The notes below the pieces were generated by a model, which was given only the letters and a program-made list of their open reading frames with translations, had not been told where the DNA came from and made no database searches. Of a stretch of 21,034 nt of DNA, positions 1-8,243 are shown piece after piece (within the stretch, counting starts at the first letter, position 1; each line of letters starts with the position of its first letter). The stretch lies in contig PUKG01000306.1 in assembly GCA_003550445.1 (NCBI GenBank), positions 1 to 21,034 on the forward strand. Direction: 5' to 3'. Source of the DNA: Halobacteroidaceae bacterium (GTDB lineage: Bacteria; Bacillota; Halanaerobiia; B1SED10-174). The position numbers and the translations under genes are program-made.

Positions 1-1
1 A

Positions 2-670
2 GCGGTTTCTATTCCCGTTATGGCCAAAGTCCGGATCGGACATTTTGTGGAAGCTCAGATTCTGGAAGCTCTAAATATTGATTTTATCGACGAAAGTGAA
101 GTTTTAACCCCTGCCGATGAAGAGCATCATATTAACAAGAGAGATTTTCAAACTCCTTTTGTTTGTGGTGCCCGGAGCCTGGAAGAGGCCTTACGGCGGA
201 TCGGTGAAGGGGCTGCTATGATCCGGACAAAGGGTGAAGCTGGAACGGGGAATATTGTTGAAGCCGTCCGTCATATGCGGAAGATTTCTTCCCAAATGAG
301 GGAATTAGCCAATCTAAGAAAAGATGAACTCCCGGCCAAAGCAAAAGACCTCCGGGTTTCTCTGGAACTTGTAAAACTGGTAAACGAAAAGGGAAAGCTA
401 CCTGTTTTAAATTTTGCAGCTGGAGGAGTTGCTACTCCTGCTGATGCTGCTCTCATGATGCAGCTTGGCTGTGATGGAGTTTTTGTAGGTTCAGGAATAT
501 TTAAGTCCGAAGGCCCGGAGAAAAGAGCCCGAGCCATCGTAAAAGCAGTTCAGGATTTTAAAAACCCTGCTTCTTTAGCGAGTATTTCCGAGGGGTTAGG
601 AAAAGCCATGAGCGGTATTTCCCTTGAAGATATCCAGGAAGAACAACGCATGGCTTACAGAAGTAACTGA
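2..670 (+). CDS. pdxS: PdxS, pyridoxal 5'-phosphate synthase lyase subunit (5' truncated by window edge)
   Basis: This is the synthase subunit of the DXP-independent vitamin B6 pathway. It makes pyridoxal 5'-phosphate from ribose 5-phosphate, glyceraldehyde 3-phosphate and ammonia supplied by the glutaminase PdxT. The frame is open from base 2 (AVSIPVMAKVRIGH), so 222 codons are visible and roughly 70 N-terminal residues lie outside the window; the ATG at 20 is internal. Both family lysines are present: the one in AKVRIGH (B. subtilis K81), which forms the imine with ribose 5-phosphate, and the one in IRTKGEAGTG (K149). The phosphate-binding stretch NFAAGGVATPADAALMMQLG and the GVFVGSGIFKS segment are intact, as is the EEQRM C-terminus. 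The gene is followed 12 nt later by a strong terminator, so pdxT, often the next gene, is not downstream here. Confidence 0.97.
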   Translation, partial: AVSIPVMAKVRIGHFVEAQILEALNIDFIDESEVLTPADEEHHINKRDFQTPFVCGARSLEEALRRIGEGAAMIRTKGEAGTGNIVEAVRHMRKISSQMRELANLRKDELPAKAKDLRVSLELVKLVNEKGKLPVLNFAAGGVATPADAALMMQLGCDGVFVGSGIFKSEGPEKRARAIVKAVQDFKNPASLASISEGLGKAMSGISLEDIQEEQRMAYRSN

Positions 671-682
671 TTAATATATCAT

Positions 683-720
683 AAAGACTGGTTTCTAAAA
701 GGAAACCGGTCTTTTTTTTT
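683..720 (+). terminator. Rho-independent terminator of pdxS
   Basis: A 13-bp stem (683-695 with 702-714, one G-U pair) has a 6-nt loop and runs into a tract of T residues to 720. It lies 12 nt after the pdxS stop codon and ends pdxS transcription before the oppositely oriented array. Confidence 0.93.
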
Positions 721-722
721 GG

Positions 723-751
723 TAAAAAGAAAAACCGCCCAAAAGAGCGGT
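723..751 (-). terminator. Rho-independent terminator closing the minus-strand array
   Basis: Read on the minus strand, ACCGCTC and GGGCGGT form a 7-bp stem (751-745 with 740-734, one G-U pair) around a TTTT loop, followed by a T-rich tail TTTTTCTTTTT. It sits 16 nt after the stop of the DUF362-ferredoxin gene. It faces the pdxS terminator across only a few bases, giving a compact convergent boundary. Confidence 0.85.
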
Positions 752-766
752 ATTAAAAGCTTATTT

Positions 767-1906
767 TTACCGGAAAATTATTCTTCCCAGAAGGGGCCGG
801 TAAATTTTTATCGCTTCATAAGGGCAAAGCTCCTGGCAGCAAAAGCACCTTATACAACCATCAAGATCAATTTTAGGGTTTTTATCCTCCGTTCCGCTAA
901 TTACTTTTGGAGGGCAGTGCCGGGCACAGATCCCGCAGCCAACACATTTTGCCCGGTCAAAAACAGGAACGGCCTGAAGAACATTGTGAATTCTTGGCAC
1001 CCATTTTTTAGGGAAAATCCGGCTGAAAAGGGTTATTTCCCTTTTCCCCTGGGGAAAAATAAATTTCTCTTTTCCCATATCCCCAAAAACCTCTACATCG
1101 GTTAAATCCCCTGGCAAATCGAGATCTTTAGCTACTTTAATGGTCGGGATTTGTAAAGGCGAAATTCCCATTATCCTGGCCATAACTACATCTGCTGCAA
1201 AAACATTCTTGGCCATAATTATTTTCCCTGCTTTTTTGATAGTCCCGCTCGAAGGACCATTGCCTTCCATTGCATGAATACCATCAATTATTGTCAAAGG
1301 GGGATTAAGAAGCCTGGCAATATCAACCAAGAGGGTGGAAAAATGGTTAATCTCGTTCATTTTCATGTGGTATTCAGTTTTTTGCATCCCTGGAACTGCC
1401 CCAAATAAGTTCTTTACCCCTCCGGTCATCCTTGTCAGGCCATGGGTTTTCATTTTTGCCATATTAATTAAAAGGTCCCCGTCTTTAATAAATCTGGCAA
1501 TTCCCACCCTTTTCATTACGTTGCCGGAAGGAAAAGGTGTATCCACCTCTTCAGTGTCGTAATTCAAACTTCCCCCGGATTCAAGACTTGCTTTTTCCAT
1601 CTGGGTGGTTTTGTAAAGTGCTTTTAAATATGGCTTATTAAAAGGACCACCTGGAGTATCCCCTATAACCACCTGGCCCTCATTTTCCAGGACAAGTTCA
1701 GCCATTGCCTGGATAACTGTGGGGTGGGTAGTAACTCCCTGTTCCGGTTTTTTTGGGATTAAAAGATTTGGTTTTAAAGTACAGGACTTTCCTGCAAAAA
1801 AAAGACGAGGGTCGAGTTCTAGAGTTTTAAGACCCTCAGCCAATATTTTTTTTATTTCGTCCAGGTTATAATCTGAACAGGACCCTACAAAAACACGCTC
1901 GGCCAT
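767..1906 (-). CDS. DUF362 domain protein with C-terminal 2x[4Fe-4S] ferredoxin domain
   Basis: This 379-residue protein is predicted to be cytosolic. Residues 1-300 match the DUF362 family (KPNLL, the HP-T-V region, GDTPGGPFNKPY, MAKMKTHGLTRMTGGVKNLFG), whose biochemical role is not established. Residues 321-364 form a bacterial ferredoxin with two CxxCxxCxxxCP motifs (C321/324/327/331 and C351/354/357/361), so two [4Fe-4S] clusters and electron transfer are likely. An upstream in-frame GTG exists at 1915, but I chose the ATG at 1906 because an AGGTGAT Shine-Dalgarno lies at the right distance from it and includes that GTG. The gene follows the M23 peptidase gene within about a dozen bases and is the last of the group, before a terminator. 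The fold and clusters are clear; the substrate is unknown. Confidence 0.85.
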   Translation of the reverse strand: MAERVFVGSCSDYNLDEIKKILAEGLKTLELDPRLFFAGKSCTLKPNLLIPKKPEQGVTTHPTVIQAMAELVLENEGQVVIGDTPGGPFNKPYLKALYKTTQMEKASLESGGSLNYDTEEVDTPFPSGNVMKRVGIARFIKDGDLLINMAKMKTHGLTRMTGGVKNLFGAVPGMQKTEYHMKMNEINHFSTLLVDIARLLNPPLTIIDGIHAMEGNGPSSGTIKKAGKIIMAKNVFAADVVMARIMGISPLQIPTIKVAKDLDLPGDLTDVEVFGDMGKEKFIFPQGKREITLFSRIFPKKWVPRIHNVLQAVPVFDRAKCVGCGICARHCPPKVISGTEDKNPKIDLDGCIRCFCCQELCPYEAIKIYRPLLGRIIFR

Positions 1907-1918
1907 TAACATCACCTT

Positions 1919-2944
1919 CTATCTTGGAGGCAGGTACCTGAGTGGGTCAACGGGTTCTCCATTTTTCCTGATTTCAAAATGAAGGTGGGGACCGGTACTA
2001 ACACCACTGTTTCCGCTTAAAGCAATCACCTGGCCGGGAACAACATACGCCCCCGCTCTTACAAGTAATTGTTCGTTGTGAGCATAAAGACTTGAATAAC
2101 CATCTCCATGATCAATAATTATGGTCCGTCCCAGGCCTCCTTCCCAACCGCTGGTTGTCACAAGACCTCCGGCAGTAGCCATTACAGGAGTTCCCCTGGA
2201 AAGGGCAATATCAATCCCACTGTGGAACTGCCTTGTTCCCTGCACAGGGTGGGTTCTGTAGCCAAAGGGAGAAGTTATTCTTCCCCTGGCTGGCCAGACA
2301 TAGTTTCCTGAACCAGATGAACCTGAAACACTTCCTGGATTGGGTATTTCCAGGGTTTGCCCGATTACAATTAAGTCTCCTGCCATATTATTTTTTTCTC
2401 GAATTTCTGCAACTGATACCCCAAAACGCTGGGATATTCCGGATAGAGTATCTCCTCTTTCCACCCGGTAACGAATTGTTTGGGCTGTAGGGTTATCATC
2501 CCCTCCACCCATCCAGGAACGGGGAATAATAATTTCCTGTCCAGCGTAAATTCTATCCCCACTTAGTCCGTTGGCAATTTTAATTGCCGAAATTGTAGTG
2601 TCAAAACTCTGGGCTATTCTGGAAAGGGTCTCTCCGGGGCTGATTACATAGCTGATGAAAGGTTTTGCTTCCTGCAAAACCTCCCAGGTCTCAGTTCCTA
2701 CAACTCCATCACTTTCTAAATAGAAGCTTGCCTGGAAAGCTTCCACAATTGTCTTGGTCTGGGGACCAAAATGCCCGTCTACCTCAATATTATAACCAAG
2801 GGCATTAAGTAAATTTTGTAATTCTTCAACCTGACTACCTTCCATCCCCAACTTTAAAACCGGTTGTTCCGTTTCCGCTAAACCTACCACTGGCAGCAGA
2901 ATAAAAATCAAGGCTAAAAACCCTATTGTTTTGAGTTTCTGCAT
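1919..2944 (-). CDS. Secreted M23 (LytM-type) endopeptidase with PG-binding and two LysM domains
   Basis: A predicted peptidoglycan cross-link hydrolase of 341 residues. Order of parts: a signal peptide (1-23, cleavage near GLA/ET); a peptidoglycan_binding_1 domain (about 31-90, VDGHFGPQTK and DGVVGTETW); LysM 1 (98-142, VISPGETLSRIAQ); LysM 2 (157-201, VERGDTLSGISQ); a Ser/Gly linker; and an M23 domain (about 224-338). The zinc and catalytic residues are all present: H241 and D245 in HSGID, H289 in YAHN, and H320 and H322 in HLHFE, so it should be active. The start at 2944 is backed by a GGAGGAG ribosome site. It lies between the SpoIID-domain gene and the DUF362 gene with short gaps, suggesting one transcript. 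In Clostridia a SpoIID/M23 pairing recalls SpoIID and SpoIIQ in engulfment, but SpoIIQ lacks LysM and PG-binding domains, so general wall remodelling is equally possible. Confidence 0.92.
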   Translation of the reverse strand: MQKLKTIGFLALIFILLPVVGLAETEQPVLKLGMEGSQVEELQNLLNALGYNIEVDGHFGPQTKTIVEAFQASFYLESDGVVGTETWEVLQEAKPFISYVISPGETLSRIAQSFDTTISAIKIANGLSGDRIYAGQEIIIPRSWMGGGDDNPTAQTIRYRVERGDTLSGISQRFGVSVAEIREKNNMAGDLIVIGQTLEIPNPGSVSGSSGSGNYVWPARGRITSPFGYRTHPVQGTRQFHSGIDIALSRGTPVMATAGGLVTTSGWEGGLGRTIIIDHGDGYSSLYAHNEQLLVRAGAYVVPGQVIALSGNSGVSTGPHLHFEIRKNGEPVDPLRYLPPR

Positions 2945-2961
2945 TTTCTCTCCTCCGCTTT

Positions 2962-4968
2962 TTAATATCGTTGCTCTAAATCCACTCCTTGATAAAACAG
3001 CTTAATTATTTCCGAATGATCAAAACCATCAGCGGCCATTTGGGCTGAAGCGGTCTGGTCAAGACCTACTCCATGTCCCCAGCCCCCTCCCCAGATTAAA
3101 AAATACTGGGGGCTGCCCTGCTCATTAAAAAGTGGTTCCACCATAAAAACGTTACTTTTTAAACCTCCTAATTGGCCTCTGATCCTGTCCCCGGAAATGG
3201 TTTCCTCACCATTTTCTCCGCGAACCAAAACAGTTTTTACAAAGCCGCTGTCCCCTCTTTCCAGAGGAATAATTTCTTTTATGGGCCCTACCCTGCTGGC
3301 AACTGGAGGTTCATGGGGTAATAATACCCTGGTCCAGCGATAGCTGGTAGCTGATCCATAATTCTCGGCCCGGGAAAAGGATGGGGGGCGTTCCCTTAAC
3401 CAATCAGATAAACCAGATGGAAGCAAATCCAATTCGTAATAATCGGGGAAAATTGTCTGTCCTCTGAGGTATGGAACATCTCCACCCCACACCAGAGCGC
3501 CATCTTCAGTAATGCCACCTGAATTAGAACTGTAAACTGCATCAATTGCCAGACCTCGATAGGTTGCAATCAAACCTCTGGTATCATCAACTGCCTGTGT
3601 GCTTCTTGGATGTTCCCAATAAGTCCCGTTGTAAGCGGCATTAATAACAGAGGCAACAAGGTGGTACCGGGCACTTGTGTTTCGATAATAACGATTAAGG
3701 GTATAGCTGCGGGCAGCAATGGTCTGGGCTTTTAAGGCTTCCATTGGCCAGGAAGCAGGCATTTCTGAAGGAATTACAGAATAAAGGTACTCTTCAACAT
3801 TAACTTCATTAATGAAGAAAAATCTGTTTTCATCCCGGGATTCGAAAATAAAGTTGCCCCTATACTGCCTATCTTCTCTACCAGCCCAAAAATATCCTTC
3901 CCCATATTCCACATCAAAGATATGAAGGGGCATTTCGGGGTCATCGATGTCCAATCGGTGTTGTTGGCTTGTGGAGAAAAGCTCATCCCCATCAAGGTTT
4001 TTTAAATAAAAGGTTCCTCCCCGAAAATCCATAATATAGGTTTTTCTCTCTTCTCCCCGGAATAGTTCTTCACCGTCCATTGTATTCAGGGAAAAGGGGG
4101 CACCGGCCTGAAAACTAACCTGCAAACCTTGAGTCAAAAGAGCAACCCTTAAAACAGGGATATTTTCATCAATTACTGGCTCAACCCTTTGAAAGTCCAC
4201 GGGTTCTTTTCGCCTGTCATAATCAGGTTCATCGGGAGTTTCGGGAAGCAAACCCTGGATAAAGGAAATTCTCTCACGTACTAAACTGCTTCGCAAGTTC
4301 GCAGGGGTCCTAAGGTAAAAGTTATAGGCACTATGGTAATCATCCCTGCCAAAGGCAAGGTGACCAAGCAAAAGGTTTATCCCCGTAAAACTTGAATCCC
4401 GCCTTAATCCTGATGTTAATACCCTTTCTGCCTCTTCCCAGTTTTCCATTTCAAAATGGGCTATGCCCAGGAAATAATAGGCGGCGATTAAATTGGGGTC
4501 AAACTCCAAAGCCCTGGTGAGATCTTCAATACTTTTTTCCCAGTTTTCATCCTGGTGATAATGAAGACCCCGGTAAAAGAAAAAATCTCGAACATCTGCA
4601 GATTCCAGTTCTTCCAGGTTAATAAAACCCCGGTCAGAAATGACCTCCAGTCGAATTAACTCGCCTTTGATCCTGTCTTTTTCATCAGCTTTCTCCAGGC
4701 CATTTTGCAGAATTTCCCTGGCTTTTTCGGGTTCCCCTTTTTCCAGGAATATTCCCGCCAGGTCAACATAAACCCGGGTTGCTCCAGGATTTTTACTGAG
4801 GGCATAATTAAGCAAAAGGGTGCTGGCAGCCAACTCTCCCCTTTTATAGGCTATCTGGGCATTTTCCAGGGCTTCATAAAAAGCATCTTCTGCGTGCGCT
4901 TTTTGCAAAGGAAGGACTATCCCGGAAAAAAGCAATAAGAAAACAAATAACCAAACAAACTTTGCCAT
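2962..4968 (-). CDS. Exported TPR protein with SpoIID/LytB domain (lytic transglycosylase-like)
   Basis: A 668-residue exported protein. Residues 1-26 form a signal peptide ending AHA/ED. Residues 28-230 contain TPR units (about 28-95 and 128-195, for example AYYFLGIAHFEMENWEEAERVL). A linker rich in Pro and acidic residues (240-265) leads to a C-terminal SpoIID/LytB domain (about 385-660). Family hallmarks are VEEYLYSVIPSEMPASWPMEALKAQ, with Glu402 aligned to the essential Glu of B. subtilis SpoIID, and GGGWGHGVGLDQ near the end. SpoIID strips stem-peptide-free glycan during engulfment; LytB-type relatives enhance amidases. I see no cysteine in the chain. The protein is about twice the length of SpoIID (roughly 340 aa) because of the TPR half. 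The start at 4968 has a GGGGGTG ribosome site. The 72 bases upstream hold no promoter I would call. Partner of the downstream M23 gene by position. Confidence 0.88.
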   Translation of the reverse strand: MAKFVWLFVFLLLFSGIVLPLQKAHAEDAFYEALENAQIAYKRGELAASTLLLNYALSKNPGATRVYVDLAGIFLEKGEPEKAREILQNGLEKADEKDRIKGELIRLEVISDRGFINLEELESADVRDFFFYRGLHYHQDENWEKSIEDLTRALEFDPNLIAAYYFLGIAHFEMENWEEAERVLTSGLRRDSSFTGINLLLGHLAFGRDDYHSAYNFYLRTPANLRSSLVRERISFIQGLLPETPDEPDYDRRKEPVDFQRVEPVIDENIPVLRVALLTQGLQVSFQAGAPFSLNTMDGEELFRGEERKTYIMDFRGGTFYLKNLDGDELFSTSQQHRLDIDDPEMPLHIFDVEYGEGYFWAGREDRQYRGNFIFESRDENRFFFINEVNVEEYLYSVIPSEMPASWPMEALKAQTIAARSYTLNRYYRNTSARYHLVASVINAAYNGTYWEHPRSTQAVDDTRGLIATYRGLAIDAVYSSNSGGITEDGALVWGGDVPYLRGQTIFPDYYELDLLPSGLSDWLRERPPSFSRAENYGSATSYRWTRVLLPHEPPVASRVGPIKEIIPLERGDSGFVKTVLVRGENGEETISGDRIRGQLGGLKSNVFMVEPLFNEQGSPQYFLIWGGGWGHGVGLDQTASAQMAADGFDHSEIIKLFYQGVDLEQRY

Positions 4969-5040
4969 TCTTGCACCCCCATTAAGACTTATTCGACAGT
5001 TCCGGAATAATCCCTTTGTTCAAAAATCAAACATTTGAAA

Positions 5041-5064
5041 TAAAAAAGCCGCAAAAAGCGGCTT
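5041..5064 (-). terminator. Rho-independent terminator of the glycine/lipoate operon
   Basis: On the minus strand AAGCCGC and GCGGCTT (5064-5058 with 5052-5046) form a perfect 7-bp stem around a TTTTT loop, followed by a run of T. The stem begins within the lpd stop codon. It separates the glycine operon from the SpoIID-domain gene, which must therefore have its own promoter in 4969-5040 or depend on readthrough. Confidence 0.9.
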
Positions 5065-6442
5065 ATTTTGTAGTGTGGTAAAAATGACCTTGAGTCATGT
5101 GGTAGGCTTCTCCAAGCCCTTCGCTATATGTGGGGTGGGCAAAAATTGTCTTTGCCAGTTTATCAACAGTTTGTCCCGTTCTAATTGCTCCGGCGCCGTG
5201 ATGAATTATCTCAGTAGCTTCCCGGCCTACAATGTGAATTCCCAAAAGGGTTTGTTTGTTTTTTTCTACAATTAGTTTGACCATTCCTTCAGGATCTGAA
5301 GAGGCTACCGCTTTACCCAGGGCACTGAAGGGGAATTTTGTGGTTTCATACTCATATCCTTTTTCCTTTGCCTCTTCTTCACTCAGGCCTGAACAGGCTA
5401 CTTGAGGATCGGTAAAAATGCAATTGGGGATTCCTGCATAATCAACTTTTTCTTTCTCACCAAGCATATTATTTACTGCTACAATTGCCTCGTGATAGGC
5501 AACATGAGCAAGTTGATAACCCCCAATTAAATCACCCGCAGCATATATTCCATCCCAATCGGTTTCTAAGTATTCGTTTACCCTGACCTCAGGATTTTCC
5601 CCCAGAAATTCAAGACCAGAATATACCGGTTTCCGACCGGTAGCAACCAGAAGATGTGAACCTTTCACCGAATTCTCTTTATTCTTTTTCTGGTAATGAA
5701 CCTGGATTTCTTTATCTCCGGCTTTTTCAATTTTCTGGACCTGGGCCTGAGTCTCGATATTTATCCCCTTTTTCTTGAGGAAAATTCTGGCCCTTTGGGC
5801 AACTTCCTTATCAAGACCCGGAAGGATCTGGTCCATCATTTCTACAACAGTTACCTTTGATCCAAGACTATTAAAAATTCCCGCCATTTCTAAACCAATT
5901 ACTCCAGCTCCAATTACAATTAACTCTTCGGGCATTTCTTCCAGGTCGAGAATAGAATCACTTGTTAAAAAAGGAGTTTCGTTCAAACCGGGAATGGGAG
6001 GAATTGCCACCTGGCTTCCGGTAGCTAAAAGGAGTTTTTTCCCGGTTATTTTATCACCATTCCCCAGGGTAATTTCTTTAATCTCTCCTGTCCCCGTAAC
6101 ATTGCCTTTTTGCTCAAACAAATCAATTTTATTGGCTTTAATTAGACTGGCAATTCCTTTCCGAAGGTTAAGAACAACTTCATTTTTCTTCTTAACCAAC
6201 CCGGAAAGCTTGAAATCCACACCTGAGACTTCCAGACCATAATTTTTCCCTTTTTCCAGTGAAGCCATAATGTGGGCTCCCTCAACCATGGTCTTGGTTG
6301 GAATGCACCCCCAGTTCAAACAGGTTCCCCCAAGGTATTTTTTTTCAACCAGGGCAACCCGAGCCCCTTTTTGAGCGGCATGCAATGCTCCCATATATCC
6401 CGCAGGTCCCCCACCAAGAATAATAATATCATAATCTGGCAT
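5063..6442 (-). CDS. lpdA: Dihydrolipoyl dehydrogenase (glycine cleavage L protein)
   Basis: An FAD-dependent flavoprotein that reoxidises dihydrolipoyl on the H protein and reduces NAD+. The 459 residues show the FAD-binding GGGPAG (10-15), the redox disulfide C41/C46 in GGTCLNWGCIPTK, the NAD-binding GAGVIGLEMAG (178-188), the second FAD motif GIYAAGDLIGG (298-308) and the C-terminal catalytic His436/Glu441 in AHPTYSEG. Length fits the family and nothing is missing. The start at 6442 has an AAGGAGG site placed inside the end of lipM, with a 3-nt gap. No pyruvate or 2-oxoacid dehydrogenase E1/E2 genes are near, and it is the last gene of the gcv operon, so its main job here should be as glycine cleavage L protein; other lipoyl complexes elsewhere could share it. 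Confidence 0.97.
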   Translation of the reverse strand: MPDYDIIILGGGPAGYMGALHAAQKGARVALVEKKYLGGTCLNWGCIPTKTMVEGAHIMASLEKGKNYGLEVSGVDFKLSGLVKKKNEVVLNLRKGIASLIKANKIDLFEQKGNVTGTGEIKEITLGNGDKITGKKLLLATGSQVAIPPIPGLNETPFLTSDSILDLEEMPEELIVIGAGVIGLEMAGIFNSLGSKVTVVEMMDQILPGLDKEVAQRARIFLKKKGINIETQAQVQKIEKAGDKEIQVHYQKKNKENSVKGSHLLVATGRKPVYSGLEFLGENPEVRVNEYLETDWDGIYAAGDLIGGYQLAHVAYHEAIVAVNNMLGEKEKVDYAGIPNCIFTDPQVACSGLSEEEAKEKGYEYETTKFPFSALGKAVASSDPEGMVKLIVEKNKQTLLGIHIVGREATEIIHHGAGAIRTGQTVDKLAKTIFAHPTYSEGLGEAYHMTQGHFYHTTK

Positions 6443-6445
6443 ATT

Positions 6446-7273
6446 TTAGCCCTCCTTCCCTTTAATCCAATCCAGAGATGAGTATTTTTCATTTTCTAGA
6501 TTTTTTGCCAGTTCTTCCTCTTCTCCTTCAATTTTTCCTTCATAAAAATCGATACCCAAAACCTTTTCAAACCCTTTAACGATTGCTTCCTGCAAAGGTA
6601 CAAGGTTTTCCAGGTACTTTTCTTCAATGCAGGGAAAGCCCTCTTCCCCCAAGCTGGATGCTTTTTTATTCAAAACCCGTTGTAAAGCCTTCCTTCTGTC
6701 AGGGGGCATGGAAAGAAGTAGAGTGAGTTGTTCATTATAGTTGAAAAGGGGTACCGAACCGTGCTGGAGTAATGCTCCACCTTTCCTGGTTTGGGCACTC
6801 CCAATTAATTTTTTTCCGTTAGAGTTGATCTCATAAGAACTGGAAACATCAAAACAGGCAGCACTGTTTGTTTCCAGTTTTTTCTGGGCAGGAGTCAATT
6901 GAGCAGGCAGGCCAACCTGTTTTAATCCTTCTGTTAAGGCAGTACTTAAAACCTGATAGGTTTCAATCAATTTTCCCGGAAGAATACTTAAAGGGATTGT
7001 TACGCTGTAGGTTAGTTCATTTTTATGAAGAACAGCCCTTCCCCCGGTAGGACGTCGAACAACATCAATACCCTGTTCTGAGCATTTTTCCAGGTCAATC
7101 TCTTCGGTTTTTTGAAAATAACCAAGGCTTAAGCATGCAGGATCCCATTTATAGAACCTGAGGGTAGGAATCTGGTTTTCACTGCAATGAACAAGCATGC
7201 TCTCGTCAATTGCCATATTTCTTTTTCCTTTAAGAGGTCCATCGATTATAAGTCTCCAGGATTGTTTCTTCAT
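6446..7273 (-). CDS. lipM: LipM-type octanoyltransferase (lipoate-protein ligase A family)
   Basis: A 275-residue member of the LplA/LipB/LipM family. LipM moves octanoyl from acyl carrier protein to the lysine of GcvH, the first step of lipoyl assembly. Visible features are NMAIDE (19-24), the RRPTGGRAVLH acyl-binding loop (73-83), C140 in AACFDVSSSYE, aligned with the catalytic Cys of B. subtilis LipM (CFDAPSWYE), and GKKLIGSAQTRKGGALLQHGS with the conserved Lys. The Cys and this motif favour an octanoyltransferase over an ATP-using LplA ligase, whose family shares the fold. An in-frame TTG at 7276 immediately precedes the ATG at 7273; both are served by the AGGAGGGT site at 7281-7288, and I prefer ATG. 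The start lies 44 nt inside lipS1, implying translational coupling. It sits with gcvH in one operon, matching GcvH as acceptor. Confidence 0.82.
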   Translation of the reverse strand: MKKQSWRLIIDGPLKGKRNMAIDESMLVHCSENQIPTLRFYKWDPACLSLGYFQKTEEIDLEKCSEQGIDVVRRPTGGRAVLHKNELTYSVTIPLSILPGKLIETYQVLSTALTEGLKQVGLPAQLTPAQKKLETNSAACFDVSSSYEINSNGKKLIGSAQTRKGGALLQHGSVPLFNYNEQLTLLLSMPPDRRKALQRVLNKKASSLGEEGFPCIEEKYLENLVPLQEAIVKGFEKVLGIDFYEGKIEGEEEELAKNLENEKYSSLDWIKGKEG

Positions 7274-8243
7274 CAAGAGTACCCTCCTGTTTCGTATTGG
7301 CCAGGGTTTGTTTTATTGCTTTAATAAACTCATCAGCATTTAATTCCCGGGGATAATTATAAATTACTCCCGAAGGCCGTTCATTATAATAGGGCCGGTT
7401 GCAATCTTTACACCCAGCAGTTCGAAAGTAATCAGGCTTAATCCAATTTATAAGGGATTTGGTTGAATATCCCCAGTCAACAAGGTTTTCCCGAAAAAAA
7501 CTAAGTTTTTCCAGAGAAATTTTTTGGTCCATAAAAAGATGCCTCGCCACCTGTATCTTCCGGTAATATTCTATTTCTGGAGGTTTTTCTAAAGCCATAG
7601 GGGTTCCTTTAATTGGAGTAAAAGCAAAGAGACCCACGGTAATACCCTTGTTCAAAAGTTCAAAAAGGATTTCAATCATTTCTTTATGGGTCTCACCCAT
7701 CCCAACTATCAGGTGGGTGGATAGTCTGCCGGGAAAAAGCATATTAAACTCATTAAGGTTCCTCCAGGTTGTATCCCAATCCCTGCCTTTTATTTTGCGA
7801 AATAATTTGGGGGTAGCAGCATCAAGGGCAAGGGAAATTTTCTCAAAACCAATTTCCATTAGTTTCTTTGCCTTTTCAACATCCTCCACAACACAGGAAG
7901 AATTAACAGAAATCCCCTTTTCAGTAAGTGCTTCCCCGTATTGAACCAGTCGAGAAAAGTTTTCCCCCGAATCCGTCACCTGAAAACAAACCCTTTTTAT
8001 CTTTCCCTCTTTTGCGGCTTCAACCAGGAGGGGGAATAATTTGGCCCACTCAAATTGGGGCCAGGTTATTCGAGAAAGGAAATTTCGCTCCCCTAAATTT
8101 GCCGCTCCCTGAGGACAAAAATGACAGTGGTTTCGGCAGCCCGTACCCAGCAAAAGATAAGCAGTTGTTGGCAGGGTATCATTTTTTGTCTTTTTTAGGC
8201 CCAGAACCGCGGCGGTTCCGCTGGAAACACCTACCAATCCCAT
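7230..8243 (-). CDS. lipS1: Radical SAM protein, candidate lipoyl synthase component LipS1
   Basis: A 337-residue radical SAM enzyme of the biotin-synthase-related type. The SAM-cluster motif is C36-x3-C40-x2-C43 in GTGCRNHCHFCPQG. A second cysteine group near the C-terminus (C278-x2-C281 in AGCKDCNRPYYNERPSG), perhaps with C86 or C117, could hold an auxiliary cluster. In Thermococcus kodakarensis two such proteins, LipS1 and LipS2, replace LipA: both carry two [4Fe-4S] clusters, LipS2 acts on octanoyl and LipS1 on 8-mercaptooctanoyl substrate. The adjacent second radical SAM gene, the LipM gene and gcvH support this role here. Which protein is 1 and which is 2 is my best guess. I chose ATG 8243, with AAGGAG at 8260-8255; the GTG at 8255 overlaps that site. 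It overlaps lipS2 by 13 nt and lipM by 44 nt. Classical LipA is unlikely because its N-terminal cysteine motif is absent. Confidence 0.75.
   Translation of the reverse strand: MGLVGVSSGTAAVLGLKKTKNDTLPTTAYLLLGTGCRNHCHFCPQGAANLGERNFLSRITWPQFEWAKLFPLLVEAAKEGKIKRVCFQVTDSGENFSRLVQYGEALTEKGISVNSSCVVEDVEKAKKLMEIGFEKISLALDAATPKLFRKIKGRDWDTTWRNLNEFNMLFPGRLSTHLIVGMGETHKEMIEILFELLNKGITVGLFAFTPIKGTPMALEKPPEIEYYRKIQVARHLFMDQKISLEKLSFFRENLVDWGYSTKSLINWIKPDYFRTAGCKDCNRPYYNERPSGVIYNYPRELNADEFIKAIKQTLANTKQEGTLDEETILETYNRWTS

Noticed and set aside
719..1105. 128-codon plus-strand frame
   Set aside because: It lies antisense to the ferredoxin domain and its terminator, shows no family resemblance and has no ribosome site.
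4969..5040. Promoter for the SpoIID-domain gene
   Set aside because: TTGAAC and GATTAT-like boxes exist, but none has acceptable spacing for SigA, and no clear sporulation sigma boxes are seen; one is likely there but I cannot place it.
6446..7273. Annotation as lipoate-protein ligase LplA
   Set aside because: The family is shared, but the ACFDVSSSYE cysteine motif and GSAQTRKGG segment match LipM better; kept as LipM with less than full confidence.
7230..8243. Annotation as biotin synthase (BioB) or classical lipoyl synthase (LipA)
   Set aside because: It shares the radical SAM core, but there is no LipA N-terminal CxxxxCxxxxxC motif, no biotin genes are nearby, and a second radical SAM partner is adjacent in a gcv/lipM operon.
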